Source: Aestuariibius violaceus
Lineage (GTDB): Bacteria > Pseudomonadota > Alphaproteobacteria > Rhodobacterales > Rhodobacteraceae
DNA: 64,000 nucleotides
Direction of reading: 5' to 3'
Assembly: GCF_040779325.2 (NCBI RefSeq)
Contig: NZ_JBFONT020000005.1
Span: 62,001 to 126,000 of the forward strand
The translations under genes and the position numbers were made by a program. Below, one piece after another: positions 1 to 9,294 of this stretch. How positions within the stretch are numbered: position 1 is the first letter of the stretch; the number at the start of each line of letters is the position of its first letter. The notes under the pieces are model-generated. The model had not been told where the DNA came from. It ran no database searches and saw only the letters and a program-made list of their open reading frames with translations.

Positions 1-1921
1 ACGCATCGCGCCAGGTCGGTCCCTTCGGAAGATAGAGCCTGCGCACTGCCGCTCCGGCTTCGAGCACCGGAGCAACGAGGACATCCGGCCCGAGCATGAA
101 CTGATCGTCCACCCCGACCGCGTCGGGGTCGCCCGGAAACTCGAGCAAGAGGGGCCGCATCGGCGGCACGCCCGTTTCATGCGCCGCCGCCATCTGTGCC
201 GTCACATAGGGCCGCAGCCGCTCACGCAGAGACAGGCAGGCCGTCAACAGCGCCTCGACCTCGGGCCCGAAGCTCCACACCTCGTTATCCGCCCCGCCGA
301 AGAGGAAGTCGCGGCCCAACCGCTCGTCCCCGTTGCTGTCCTGCCGGAAGCCGTGCAGCCGGAAGACGGGGCAGAAGACGCCGTACTGGAACCACCGCAC
401 CAGCAGTTCGTGGAAAGCAGGGTCGCGGATATCGCCGCCCTTGAACCCGCCGATATCGGTCGTCCACCAGGGGATCCCGCTCATCGCCATATTGAGCCCG
501 GCACGGATCTGCCGGGCGAGATCGGGGAAGGTGGAATGCACGTCGCCGGACCAGACGACTACCGGATAGCGCTGGGTGCCCAGCCAGGCCGACCGCGATA
601 GCAGCACGCCGCCCTCGATCCCCTCCTCCGCCATATGCTCCGCATAGCCCTGCTGGTGCAGCACCGGATAGGCGTTCGTCACCGCACGCCCGTCGCCCAG
701 GTGATAACGCAGGTTGTCGGGATGGGCGGGATAGACCTCTGGTTCGTTCGCATCCAGCCAGAAGGCCTTGAATCCGTGCCTGACATAGCCCTCCCGGAGG
801 CGCGCCCAATGATAGGCCCGCGCGTCGGGGTTCGTCGCGTCGTAGAAGGACAGCGGCACGCGCCCCTCGGAATTGGCGTCGAGGAAGATGGACGACGCCT
901 GCACCCCCCGCCGATGCTCGATCAGATAGCCGGCATCGCGCATCTCTTCGAAGTTCTCGGCATTGGCGTTGACTGTTGGCCAGACCGAGATCATGGGCCG
1001 CATCCCCATCGCCTCCAACTCGGCCACCATCGCGGCGGGGTCGGGGAAGGCGGCCGGATCGATGCGGCCCTCGCCGCCCTTCGTCCAGTTGAAGAAGTCG
1101 ATGACGAAGCAGCCAACGGGCAGGCCGCGCCGGTGATACTCCCGCGCAATCTCAAGCACCTCGTCCTGCGTTGAATAGCGCAGCTTGCACTGCCAGAATC
1201 CCATCGCCCAATCGGGCATCATCGGCGGATGGCCGGTCAGTGCGGCATAACCTTGCAGGATGGCCGCGGGCTCTGGCCCTGCGACGACGACGTAGTCGAT
1301 CTGCGGCGAGGCATCGAGCGTCCAGCGCGTGCGGTTCTGCGCCAGCTCCACCCGGCCGGTGCCGGGGTTGTTCCAGATCAGGCCATACCCGCGGGAGGAG
1401 ACGAGGAATGGGATCACCACCTCGGTATTCATCTGCAACAGGTCGATCACACAGCCCTTCTGGTCGAGCCGCCCGTGCTGGTGCTGGCCAAGCCCGTAGA
1501 AACGCTCGCCCTCATGGGCCTTGAACTGCGTCTCGATCCGCCAGAGGTTGCCCTCTTCGGCGTCGTAGTTGCGGGTGTTGGGGTAGAGGATGTGGGGCAT
1601 CTCCTCTTCCAGCAGCACCGCGCCGGTCTCGGTGTCGTGGAACGCGATCTCCAGCGTTGGCTCCAGCCCGCGCGGCATCTTGCGGATCTCGGCCCGCAGA
1701 CGCCCGGTCGTCACGGTCGCCAGATCGCCGTCGATCCTCAGCTCCGCTTCTGGCGGGGAAAAGTCGTCCAGCAATCCGCTCGGCAGCGTGTCGTCGAAGC
1801 GCGCGTTCTTGGTCGCGCGCACGCGGATCGCCGACGGCCCGACCGGTTCGACCAATAGCGTCTCGCGCCCGATCCGGCAGGTGAGGCGATTGGTGTCAAC
1901 TTGAAAGAGGGCACGGAGCAT
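1..1921 (-). CDS. Glycoside hydrolase family 31 enzyme (alpha-xylosidase/alpha-glucosidase type), C-terminus cut by window edge
   Basis: The frame is open from the ATG at 1921 to the left edge, giving 640 visible residues; perhaps the last few tens are missing. The GH31 (beta/alpha)8 catalytic domain shows the nucleophile motif FWLDANEPE (Asp about 390) and the acid/base motif WSGDVHS (Asp about 460), followed by WWTTDIGGF. The C-terminal beta region ends in YLPKGPTWRDA, typical for the family. No signal peptide is seen, so it should act in the cytoplasm on an imported glycoside. The WLDAxEPE form resembles XylS-like alpha-xylosidases, but specificity cannot be read from this. It diverges from the ABC importer at 2061, with a LacI-type operator between them. 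It resembles the second GH31 gene at 11526-13616 in both catalytic motifs. Confidence 0.93.
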   Translation of the reverse strand, partial: MLRALFQVDTNRLTCRIGRETLLVEPVGPSAIRVRATKNARFDDTLPSGLLDDFSPPEAELRIDGDLATVTTGRLRAEIRKMPRGLEPTLEIAFHDTETGAVLLEEEMPHILYPNTRNYDAEEGNLWRIETQFKAHEGERFYGLGQHQHGRLDQKGCVIDLLQMNTEVVIPFLVSSRGYGLIWNNPGTGRVELAQNRTRWTLDASPQIDYVVVAGPEPAAILQGYAALTGHPPMMPDWAMGFWQCKLRYSTQDEVLEIAREYHRRGLPVGCFVIDFFNWTKGGEGRIDPAAFPDPAAMVAELEAMGMRPMISVWPTVNANAENFEEMRDAGYLIEHRRGVQASSIFLDANSEGRVPLSFYDATNPDARAYHWARLREGYVRHGFKAFWLDANEPEVYPAHPDNLRYHLGDGRAVTNAYPVLHQQGYAEHMAEEGIEGGVLLSRSAWLGTQRYPVVVWSGDVHSTFPDLARQIRAGLNMAMSGIPWWTTDIGGFKGGDIRDPAFHELLVRWFQYGVFCPVFRLHGFRQDSNGDERLGRDFLFGGADNEVWSFGPEVEALLTACLSLRERLRPYVTAQMAAAHETGVPPMRPLLLEFPGDPDAVGVDDQFMLGPDVLVAPVLEAGAAVRRLYLPKGPTWRDA

Positions 1922-1984
1922 CACGACGACCTTCGGTTGGAAGACACCCCATCTCTCGCCTGTGTTGCGGGGCACGGCAAGCAA

Positions 1985-2002
1985 AATACAAACGTTTGTA
2001 TT
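1985..2002. promoter_or_regulatory. LacI-family operator, perfect 18-bp palindrome
   Basis: AATACAAACGTTTGTATT is a perfect palindrome with the central CG typical of LacI/GalR operators. It lies 63 bases upstream of the GH31 start (1921) and 58 bases upstream of the SBP start (2061), so one site could control both divergent promoters. A copy with one mismatch lies beside the lacI-family gene at 14749-14766. The likely ligand-responsive repressor is therefore the LacI protein encoded at 14838. Confidence 0.85.
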
Positions 2003-2060
2003 GATAAAATCCCCGATCTGCGGTCTGCTATGCGAAACGCTGCTCATGGGAGGAAGAGCA

Positions 2061-3089
2061 ATGGGATACCCGACACTCACCGCGCTGACGCGTGGCACGG
2101 CGGCTGTGATCATCGGCCTGTTGGCGGTCGCGCCAGTTTCCGCGCAGACCTGTCTGGGAACGGCCGAGGCGCTGGAATTGACACCCGAACAGGCCTCGGA
2201 CATCGGATCGCGGGGGCTGACCTTCGGCTTTCTGACGAACAACCAGTCCGACGATTTCAGCCGCACGCTGGTCGCGGGGGCCGAGGCCTATGCCGAGGAA
2301 CTCGGCGTCGAACTCCTTGTCAGCAACGCCGATTTCGACGCCAACACCCAGCTTAGCCAGTTCGATGCGCTGGTCCAGCGCGGGGTCGACGGGATCTTCC
2401 TGACCGCCGTCGATGCGGGCTCCATCGGGCAGGCCGTCCGACGCGCGAACCAGGCGGACATCCCGGTCTTCATCGTCGGCGGCGCCCCTGCGCGGGGTGA
2501 GGTGATCTCGGTCATGAACGCGGCCTCCTACCAGGGCAGCTATGACGCGACCGCCGCGATGATGGAGGCGATCGGCGCCCCGAACGCGCAGGTCGCTATC
2601 CTCGGCATTCCCTTTGCGTTGCAGACGATCCGCGACCGGGAGAAGGGCGTGCTCGACGCCGTTGGCGCCGCGGGCGGGCAGATCATTTCGCTTCAGTCCG
2701 ATTTCAGCCAGGATCGCCTTCTGGAACTCGCGACCAACGTGATCCAGGCCAATCCCGACCTCGCCGGGATCGTCGCGACCTGGTCGCTTGCCGTGAACGC
2801 CGCGACCGAAGCTGTCGAGCAATCCGGCCGCGACATCCCGATCGCGGGCTATGACAGCGAGGTGCCGGGCTACATGCAGTTCCATTCGGGCGACACCAAC
2901 ATCGTCGCGCTGTCTGGCCAGCAGGCCGCGCTGCAAGGCCGCGCCGCGTTGCAGGGGCTCAGCCAGGCGACCCTCGGCGCCGAACTGTGCGAAGAGATCA
3001 TCACGCCCAACCTTCTGGTCACGGCGGACAATTATCAGGAGATGTGGGAGGTTCAGTATCCCGGCACGACGCCGCCCTGGGAAAACTGA
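2061..3089 (+). CDS. Sugar ABC transporter substrate-binding protein (Peripla_BP_4, ribose/xylose type)
   Basis: This 342-residue periplasmic protein starts at the ATG at 2061 behind an AGGAAGAG ribosome binding site. An upstream in-frame start at 1962 would overlap the operator and is rejected. Residues 1-30 form a Sec signal peptide ending APVSAQ. The mature part has the RbsB-like fold: FGFLTNNQSDDF near the N-terminus, a DGIFLTAVD segment and IAGYDSE late in the protein. It is the first gene of an importer operon (binding protein, ATPase, two permeases, SMP-30 lactonase). The ligand is probably a pentose or a glycoside, judged by the neighbouring GH31 enzymes; this is inference. Confidence 0.9.
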   Translation: MGYPTLTALTRGTAAVIIGLLAVAPVSAQTCLGTAEALELTPEQASDIGSRGLTFGFLTNNQSDDFSRTLVAGAEAYAEELGVELLVSNADFDANTQLSQFDALVQRGVDGIFLTAVDAGSIGQAVRRANQADIPVFIVGGAPARGEVISVMNAASYQGSYDATAAMMEAIGAPNAQVAILGIPFALQTIRDREKGVLDAVGAAGGQIISLQSDFSQDRLLELATNVIQANPDLAGIVATWSLAVNAATEAVEQSGRDIPIAGYDSEVPGYMQFHSGDTNIVALSGQQAALQGRAALQGLSQATLGAELCEEIITPNLLVTADNYQEMWEVQYPGTTPPWEN

Positions 3090-3130
3090 ACATCATGGGC
3101 TCCTGGGGTCCGCCTTCCGGAGCCGACCCA

Positions 3131-4624
3131 ATGCGCCTCGATCTGACCCATATCACAAAGCGCTTCCCGGGCGTTCTGGCGCTGGACGGCGCCCGGTTCG
3201 ATCTGCGCGCGGGCGAGGTCCATGCGCTGATGGGCGAAAACGGCGCGGGTAAATCCACGCTGATGAAGATCGTCTCGGGCCTCTTCCCGCCCGATGCGGG
3301 GGAGATCCGGCTGGACGGCTCCGTCGTGCGATTTGCCACCCCGGCCGAGGCCAAGGCAGCGGGCATCCACACGGTCTTTCAGGAACTCACGATCCTGCCC
3401 AACCGGACCATCGTCGAAAACCTCCTGATCGGGCGCGAACCGACCCGGGCAGGCGGCCTGTGGCTGGACAAGGCCGCAATGCGGGGCGAGGCGCAGGCGA
3501 TCCTCGATCGCCTCGGCATCGCCCTCGATGCAGGGCGGCTGGCGGCGACGCTCAGCAGCGGGCAACGTCAGATGGTCGAAATCGCCCGCGCCTGTGCCCA
3601 GAACCCGCGCGTCCTGATCCTCGATGAGCCGACCTCTTCGCTGGGGCGGGCCGAGGAAGAGCTGCTGTTCGATCTGGTCCGCCGCCTTCGCGAAGACGGC
3701 GTCGCGATCGTCTACATCACCCACCGCATGTCCGAGGTCTTCGCGCTGTCCGACAGGATCACCGTCCTGCGCGACGGCCGCTTCGTGATGGCGGCTGAGA
3801 CCGCCGAAGTCGACCGTCCCGCCCTGATCCGCGCGATGGTCGGCCGGGAGGTGGCCGAAGATCGCCACGGGCTCGATCCCGACACGCTGCCCGTCGCGCT
3901 CGAGGCGCGGGGGCTATCGCGCGGCCGGGCCGTTCGCGGGGCCGATCTGACGCTTCATACGGGCGAGGTGCTGGGCATCGCCGGGCTGATGGGGGCAGGG
4001 CGCACCGAACTTGCGCGCCTGATCGCGGGCATCGACCGCCCCGATGCGGGCGAGATGCGCCTCTTCGGCGAGCCCTACGCACCGGGCGATATCCGGCAGG
4101 CGCTGGCGCGCGGCGTGGCTTACGTGTCGGAGGATCGCAAGGGCCTCGGCCTCGTCCTGCCGCTGTCGGTCGCCGACAACATCGCCCTGCCCAGCCTCGA
4201 CACGCTTGCCACCAAAGGCATCGTTCCGCCCCGCCGCATCGTCGCCTTCGCGCGGGACTGGATGGATCGCTTGGGAGTGAAAGCAGCGAGCGGCAGCGTG
4301 GCCGTCGAAACGCTCTCGGGCGGCAACCAGCAGAAGGTAGCGCTTGCCAAATGGCTCGCCATCCGGCCCCGGGTGATCCTGCTTGACGAGCCGACGCGCG
4401 GCGTCGACGTGGGCGCCAAGGCCGAGATCTACGCCCTGATCCGACAACTGACCGAGGACGGAACGGCGATCCTCGCCATCTCGTCCGAACTGCCCGAGCT
4501 TCTGCAGATCTCCGACCGGATCGCCGTCATCGCTCATGGCAAGGTGGCGGGGGTCGTCTCTGCAGCGGACGCGACCGAAGAAAGGCTGCTCGACCTCGCC
4601 TTCAGCGAAGACCAAGCGGCATGA
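3131..4624 (+). CDS. Sugar ABC transporter ATP-binding protein, RbsA/XylG type (two ATPase halves)
   Basis: This 497-residue protein has two ATPase domains in tandem. The first carries the Walker A motif GENGAGKST (about residues 35-43), an LSSGQRQMVEIARA signature and ILDEPTSSLG. The second has a degenerate P-loop (GLMGAGRTE), LSGGNQQKVALAKWLA and LLDEPTRGVDVG. A degenerate second P-loop is normal for RbsA/MglA/XylG proteins. The ATG at 3131 fits the family N-terminus; an in-frame ATG at 3095 is possible but adds no conserved sequence. The stop overlaps the permease start at 4621 (ATGA), so the pair is probably translationally coupled. Confidence 0.93.
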   Translation: MRLDLTHITKRFPGVLALDGARFDLRAGEVHALMGENGAGKSTLMKIVSGLFPPDAGEIRLDGSVVRFATPAEAKAAGIHTVFQELTILPNRTIVENLLIGREPTRAGGLWLDKAAMRGEAQAILDRLGIALDAGRLAATLSSGQRQMVEIARACAQNPRVLILDEPTSSLGRAEEELLFDLVRRLREDGVAIVYITHRMSEVFALSDRITVLRDGRFVMAAETAEVDRPALIRAMVGREVAEDRHGLDPDTLPVALEARGLSRGRAVRGADLTLHTGEVLGIAGLMGAGRTELARLIAGIDRPDAGEMRLFGEPYAPGDIRQALARGVAYVSEDRKGLGLVLPLSVADNIALPSLDTLATKGIVPPRRIVAFARDWMDRLGVKAASGSVAVETLSGGNQQKVALAKWLAIRPRVILLDEPTRGVDVGAKAEIYALIRQLTEDGTAILAISSELPELLQISDRIAVIAHGKVAGVVSAADATEERLLDLAFSEDQAA

Positions 4625-5586
4625 GCGCGGCACAGCCATCCCCGCGTTTCCCGATCGCCCGTCTCCTGCGTGATATCCTGCCTTATGCCGGGCTCATCGC
4701 CGTCCTTCTCTTCTTCAGTCTGTCCTCCGACTTCTTCTTCAACCTTCGCAATTTCGAACGGCTTGTGACCGACAGCGCGACATTGATGCTTGTGGCCTTC
4801 GGCATGACACTCGTCATCCTTCTGGGTGAGATCGATCTGAGCGTCGGCGCCGTCGTCTCGCTTCTCGCCGTCATTCTTGCGCAGATCATGGGGGCGGGTC
4901 TTCCGTGGCCGCTGGCGGTTCTGGTCATACTGCTCCTCGGGACGGCGATCGGCATGGCGAACGGGATCATCACCGTTCTGGGCGACATCCCGTCCTTCAT
5001 CGTGACGCTTGGCATGATGGCCATCGCCACCGGCCTGTCCTTCGTCTTCACCGGCGCCATCTCCGTCGCGATCCTGAGCGAGCCGTTCCTTGTCCTCTTC
5101 TACGACGCCCGCTTCCTGGGCCTCCCGGTCCCGCTCTGGATCACCGCGGTCGCCTTCGCTGTCGCGATCTTCTACTTGACCCGCACGGTGGCTGGCCGTC
5201 AGCTCTACGCCGTCGGCGCCAATCCGGCCGCCGCCCGCCTGTCCGGCGTGCCGGTCCGGCGACGGAAGATCACCGTCTTCGCGATCATGGGCTTCCTCGT
5301 CGCCGCTGCCGCGATTCTGTCGGCGGCGCGGCTGGGCTCGGGTGCGCCCGCCTCCGTCCCCGCGCTGACGCTCGACGCCATCGCCGCGGTCATCATCGGC
5401 GGGGCGAGCCTCTTCGGCGGCCGCGCCTCGCTTGTCCGCACCCTGATGGGGGCCGCGCTGATCGCGGCGCTGAACAACGGCATGGTGCTGATGAACATCA
5501 ACATCGACGCGCAATACATCGTCAAAGGCGTCATCATCTTGGTCGCCGTCGTGCTGGAGCGTCTGGCCAGCGGGGCGCGCCCGTGA
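4621..5586 (+). CDS. Sugar ABC transporter permease, RbsC/XylH type (first of two)
   Basis: This is a 321-residue, very hydrophobic protein with about ten predicted membrane segments and the BPD_transp_2 family signature GEIDLSVGAVVSL. A long loop IGGASLFGGRASL precedes the last segments. It overlaps the ATPase gene upstream by four bases and the second permease downstream by four bases (GTGA at 5583). It forms the membrane channel with the next gene and is driven by the RbsA-type ATPase. Confidence 0.92.
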   Translation: MSAAQPSPRFPIARLLRDILPYAGLIAVLLFFSLSSDFFFNLRNFERLVTDSATLMLVAFGMTLVILLGEIDLSVGAVVSLLAVILAQIMGAGLPWPLAVLVILLLGTAIGMANGIITVLGDIPSFIVTLGMMAIATGLSFVFTGAISVAILSEPFLVLFYDARFLGLPVPLWITAVAFAVAIFYLTRTVAGRQLYAVGANPAAARLSGVPVRRRKITVFAIMGFLVAAAAILSAARLGSGAPASVPALTLDAIAAVIIGGASLFGGRASLVRTLMGAALIAALNNGMVLMNINIDAQYIVKGVIILVAVVLERLASGARP

Positions 5587-6527
5587 CCCTCCGCCGCGCG
5601 AACCTCGCCGATTACGGCCTCGTCCTTGCCGTCATCCTCGTCATCGGCGCGTTGATGTTGATCAGCCCCGCTTTCCGCGACCCGTCGAACCTGATCGGGA
5701 TCGGCCGCCAGGTCGCCATCCTCGGGATCGCCGCCGCGGCGATGACCTTCGTGATCCTGGCGGGAGAGATCGACCTGTCTGTCGGCGCTGTCGCCTCCGC
5801 CGCTGCGGTCGTGACCGCGCTGGCGCTTGCCGCCGGATACGGCGCCTGGGCCATTCCCATCGGTCTGCTCGTCGGGGCCGGGTTCGGCCTGCTGAACGGC
5901 CTCCTGGTCGTCTACATCGCCGTGCCGAGCTTCATTGCGACGCTGGTCAGCTTCTTCATCGCCCAGGGCGTGGCGCTGACGCTGACCGGCGGCCAGACGA
6001 TCCTCTTCGATGCCGACTGGTTCCGCGCCCTCTTTGCCACTGGTGACTTCCTCGGCAGTCGCGCCGCATTCTGGTGGCTCGTCGCCGTCGCGCTGGTCCT
6101 GTGGTGGCTGCTGGCCCGCACCCGCTTCGGGTCGAACACCTACGCGCTGGGCGGCGATGCCGAGAGCGCGGCGATGCTCGGCCTGCCGGTCGGGCGGCTG
6201 CGGATCGCGATCTTCACCATGACCGGGGCGCTGATGGGGATCGTCGGCATGATCCTGATTGCGCGCATCGGAAATGCACGGGCGGACGGCGCGATCGGCT
6301 TGGAATTCGACGCCATAGCCGCCGCCGTCATCGGCGGGACGCGTCTGGGCGGCGGCTACGGGTCCATGCCGCGGACGATGCTGGGCGTCCTGCTGATCGG
6401 CGTCCTGAACAACGGGCTTGCGATCATGAACGTGGATTTCAACACCCAACAGGTCATCAAGGGCGCGCTGGTCGTCGGCGTCGTCCTGATCGACCGCTGG
6501 GTGCGCGGAAAAGGAGCAATGGGATGA
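5583..6527 (+). CDS. Sugar ABC transporter permease, RbsC/XylH type (second of two)
   Basis: The start is a GTG at 5583 that overlaps the TGA of the preceding permease. The long open frame upstream of it is only the shadow of that permease. The 314-residue protein repeats the family signature GEIDLSVGAVASA and ends with several membrane spans. Having two non-identical permeases suggests a heterodimeric channel, which is common in this transporter class. Its stop overlaps the ATG of the lactonase gene at 6524. Confidence 0.9.
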   Translation: MTLRRANLADYGLVLAVILVIGALMLISPAFRDPSNLIGIGRQVAILGIAAAAMTFVILAGEIDLSVGAVASAAAVVTALALAAGYGAWAIPIGLLVGAGFGLLNGLLVVYIAVPSFIATLVSFFIAQGVALTLTGGQTILFDADWFRALFATGDFLGSRAAFWWLVAVALVLWWLLARTRFGSNTYALGGDAESAAMLGLPVGRLRIAIFTMTGALMGIVGMILIARIGNARADGAIGLEFDAIAAAVIGGTRLGGGYGSMPRTMLGVLLIGVLNNGLAIMNVDFNTQQVIKGALVVGVVLIDRWVRGKGAMG

Positions 6528-7396
6528 GCGATCTTCTGGCCGGTGACCTCGAACAGCTTGCAGGCGGGCTCAGCTTCACCGAAGGGCCCTGCTGGCTGGC
6601 CGAGCACGACTGCCTTCTCTTCACCGACATCCCCGGCAATGCGATCCTGCGCTGGTCGACGGATGGCGTGTCCACATGGATGGAGAACGCGCATTTCGCC
6701 ATCGGCCTCACACGGGACGGGCAGGGAAGGGTGCTCTCCTGCGAGCATTCGACGCGCAGCCTGACCGCGCTGACCGTTGGCCCAGACGGCGCGCTGGCTG
6801 GGCGCGAGGCGCTCGCGAACAGCTACGACGGCCGCGTCCTCAATTCGACGAATGACGTGATCTGCACCAGCACGGGGCTGATCCTCTTCACCGATCCGCC
6901 CTTCGGGGTCCGCAACTTGGAAGGCGCGCTTCACGGCTATCAGCAGGCGCAGGAGATCGACGGCGCCTTCGTCTTCGCCGTGGGCGCCACGGCCGAGGCC
7001 CCTCGGCCCGTCGTCACCGACATCTATCGCCCCAACGGCCTCTGCCTCTCGCCGGATGAGCGGGCGCTCTACGTCTCCGACAGTTCCGAAACGCACCACA
7101 AGGTGCTTGCCCTGGACTTCGCCGATGGCACCGCGTCGAACCTGCGTGACTTCGCGGTCATGCCGGTCGGCGTACCCGACGGGATGCGCGTCGACGCCAC
7201 AGGCCGCCTCTGGGTGGCGGGCGGCGATGGCGTCTATATCTACGACACCGACGGCACGCAGGTCGGCCACGTGCCGGTGCCCGAGATGGTGACGAATGTG
7301 GAATTCGGCGGCGCTGACTTGTCGGAGCTTTACATCACCGCCACGACATCCCTTTACCGGATCAGGACCACCACACGCAGCGGCCGCGCCTGGTAG
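6524..7396 (+). CDS. SMP-30/gluconolactonase family sugar lactonase
   Basis: This is a 290-residue beta-propeller protein of the SMP-30/LRE family. Metal-binding and catalytic positions are recognisable: Glu20 in FTEGP, Asn in STNDVI, Asn in RPNGLCLSPDE and Asp in PDGMRVDATGRLWV. Family members hydrolyse aldonolactones to aldonic acids in the cytoplasm. It is the last gene of the importer operon and overlaps the permease stop (ATGA). Together with the SDR dehydrogenase at 13613 it could oxidise a free sugar to its aldonic acid (dehydrogenase, then lactonase). That pairing is inferred. The stop faces the convergent ATPase gene with only three bases between them. Confidence 0.9.
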   Translation: MSDLLAGDLEQLAGGLSFTEGPCWLAEHDCLLFTDIPGNAILRWSTDGVSTWMENAHFAIGLTRDGQGRVLSCEHSTRSLTALTVGPDGALAGREALANSYDGRVLNSTNDVICTSTGLILFTDPPFGVRNLEGALHGYQQAQEIDGAFVFAVGATAEAPRPVVTDIYRPNGLCLSPDERALYVSDSSETHHKVLALDFADGTASNLRDFAVMPVGVPDGMRVDATGRLWVAGGDGVYIYDTDGTQVGHVPVPEMVTNVEFGGADLSELYITATTSLYRIRTTTRSGRAW

Positions 7397-7399
7397 GGG

Positions 7400-8470
7400 T
7401 CACCCCCGCAGGGCCAGCCCGCTCTCCGGATCGAACAGATGAACCTGCCCCGGCGCGATGCTCAGCTCGATCCGGTCGCCCGCCTTGATGGCGGTTGTCC
7501 CATCCGTCGTGATCAGAACTTCCGGATCGCCCGCCGTGAACAGGTAGCAGGATGATCCCGTCTGCTCGACCGCATCGATCTCGGCCCGGATGGTTGACCC
7601 CGCGGCCTCCCCGATCGCCAGGTGCTCGGGCCGCATCCCGACGATCACCGCCTGCCCGCTGCGTCCAGGCGTCTCCACGGTGATTTCCGGCGCGCCTGGC
7701 ATCTCCAGCCGCACCGTCCCGTCTTCCGCGAACACCCCCGGGACGAAATTCATCGCGGGCGACCCGATAAACCCGGCGACGAACCGGTTCGCCGGGCGGT
7801 CATACAGCTCCATCGGCGCCCCTTGCTGTTCGATCACGCCGGCCTGCAGGACCACGACGTGATCGGCCATCGTCATCGCCTCGATCTGGTCGTGGGTGAC
7901 ATAGACGCTCGTCGCGCCGATCCGGTCATGCAGCGCCCGCACCTCCTTGCGCATCCGCACGCGGAGAGCAGCGTCGAGGTTCGACAGCGGCTCGTCGAAC
8001 AGGAACGCCTTCGGCTCCCGGATGATCGCGCGGCCCATGGCGACCCGCTGCCGCTGGCCGCCCGACAGCTCGCGCGGCTTGCGGTCCAGCAGATCCTCCA
8101 GCCCGATGATCGCCGCGACCTTTTCGGCCTGCTTCGCCCGCTCTGCCTTCGGCACCCGCTTGAGCCGCAGCGCATAGGTCAGATTGTCCTGCACGGACAT
8201 ATGCGGGTAAAGCGCGTAAGACTGGAACACCATCGCCAGATCGCGCTTGCGCGGCGGCAGATCGTTCACCACCGCGCCGTCGATCTTCAGCACCCCGCCC
8301 GAAATACTCTCCAGCCCCGCGATCGACCGCAGAAGGGTCGACTTCCCGCAGCCCGAGGGGCCGACAAGCGCTACGAATTGCCCCTTCGGGATCGCCAGAT
8401 CGATATCCTTCAGCGCGTGGAAGGTGCCGTAATGCTTCTGAACGTTCTCAAGCGCGATCTGGGCCGTCAT
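7400..8470 (-). CDS. Sugar ABC transporter ATP-binding protein, MalK/UgpC type
   Basis: The 356-residue protein has Walker A GPSGCGKST (about residues 37-45), signature LSGGQRQRVAMGRA, Walker B FLFDEPLSNLD, the switch histidine in YVTHDQIEA and a C-terminal TOBE/OB region (from about residue 240) typical of MalK/UgpC. Such ATPases energise carbohydrate ABC importers and are often shared between systems. It is the last gene of the minus-strand operon and starts by overlapping the permease stop (8467-8470). Confidence 0.94.
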   Translation of the reverse strand: MTAQIALENVQKHYGTFHALKDIDLAIPKGQFVALVGPSGCGKSTLLRSIAGLESISGGVLKIDGAVVNDLPPRKRDLAMVFQSYALYPHMSVQDNLTYALRLKRVPKAERAKQAEKVAAIIGLEDLLDRKPRELSGGQRQRVAMGRAIIREPKAFLFDEPLSNLDAALRVRMRKEVRALHDRIGATSVYVTHDQIEAMTMADHVVVLQAGVIEQQGAPMELYDRPANRFVAGFIGSPAMNFVPGVFAEDGTVRLEMPGAPEITVETPGRSGQAVIVGMRPEHLAIGEAAGSTIRAEIDAVEQTGSSCYLFTAGDPEVLITTDGTTAIKAGDRIELSIAPGQVHLFDPESGLALRG

Positions 8471-9294
8471 TTCAGGGCTCCGGCAGTCAGGCCGTTCACG
8501 ATCCGGCGTTGCAGCAGGACGAAAGCGGCAAGGATGGGGGTCACATAGGTGGCCGCAAAAGCCATGATGGCGTTCCAGTTCACCTGGTTCGGTTGCAGGT
8601 AATTCGTCATCCCGATCGAGGCGGGCTGCAGCCGGTTATCGGCGATGATCGAGGCCGAATAGACGTATTCGCCAAAGCCCTGCATGAAGACCAGCAGCGC
8701 CGAAATCAGCAGACCGTTGCGCGCCAGCGGCAGCACGATCATCGCAAACGCGCCCGCCCGGCTGTTGCCGTCGACCAGCGCCGCCTCCTCCAATTCGCGC
8801 GGCACGGTCATGAAGGCGGCCCGGCACAGGATCACGAAGAACGGCATCGTCTTGGCCGAGATCGCCAGAACCGCCGCAAAGCGCGGATACTCCAGCAGCC
8901 CCGCCCACGAGAAACCCACGAAGATCGGCGTCACCATCAGCGAGGGCGGCAGCACCTGCAGGGTCAGCACCGCGAACAGAGCGGCGTCAATCCAACCATT
9001 GCGATAGCGGGCCAGCACATAGGCGCAGCCTGATCCGAAGACCCCCGTGATCAGCGTCACGCCAAAGGCGATGACCAGCGAATTCCACATGAAGCGCGGG
9101 ATGTTCGCGACCTCCCAGATGGTCGCGTAATTCTCCCATTGCGGGACACCCGGCAGAAATTCCGGCGGCACCGCGAAGATCGACGACTGCGTCTTAAGAC
9201 TGGTGACGTACATCCAGTAAAGCGGAAACAGATAGATCGCCGCCAGAAACAGCGCCGCGATCAGCATCAGGCGGTTGGTCATCGCAGGCGTCAC
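8467..9294 (-). CDS. Carbohydrate ABC transporter permease, MalG type
   Basis: About six membrane segments and the EAA-type loop (REALEEAALVDG-like, here ELEEAALVDGN) place this in the MalG/UgpE permease family. The GTG at 9294 overlaps the previous permease stop (GTGA) and has a GGAG sequence upstream, giving 275 residues. An ATG at 9282 (four residues shorter) is the alternative. Its N-terminus then reads LMLIAALFLAAIYLFPLYW. It pairs with the MalF-type permease encoded immediately upstream. Confidence 0.9.
   Translation of the reverse strand: MTPAMTNRLMLIAALFLAAIYLFPLYWMYVTSLKTQSSIFAVPPEFLPGVPQWENYATIWEVANIPRFMWNSLVIAFGVTLITGVFGSGCAYVLARYRNGWIDAALFAVLTLQVLPPSLMVTPIFVGFSWAGLLEYPRFAAVLAISAKTMPFFVILCRAAFMTVPRELEEAALVDGNSRAGAFAMIVLPLARNGLLISALLVFMQGFGEYVYSASIIADNRLQPASIGMTNYLQPNQVNWNAIMAFAATYVTPILAAFVLLQRRIVNGLTAGALK

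Noticed and set aside
4905..6527. A 540-residue extended second permease
   Set aside because: The N-terminal part is Arg/His/Gly-rich shadow sequence of the first permease. The real start is the GTG at 5583.
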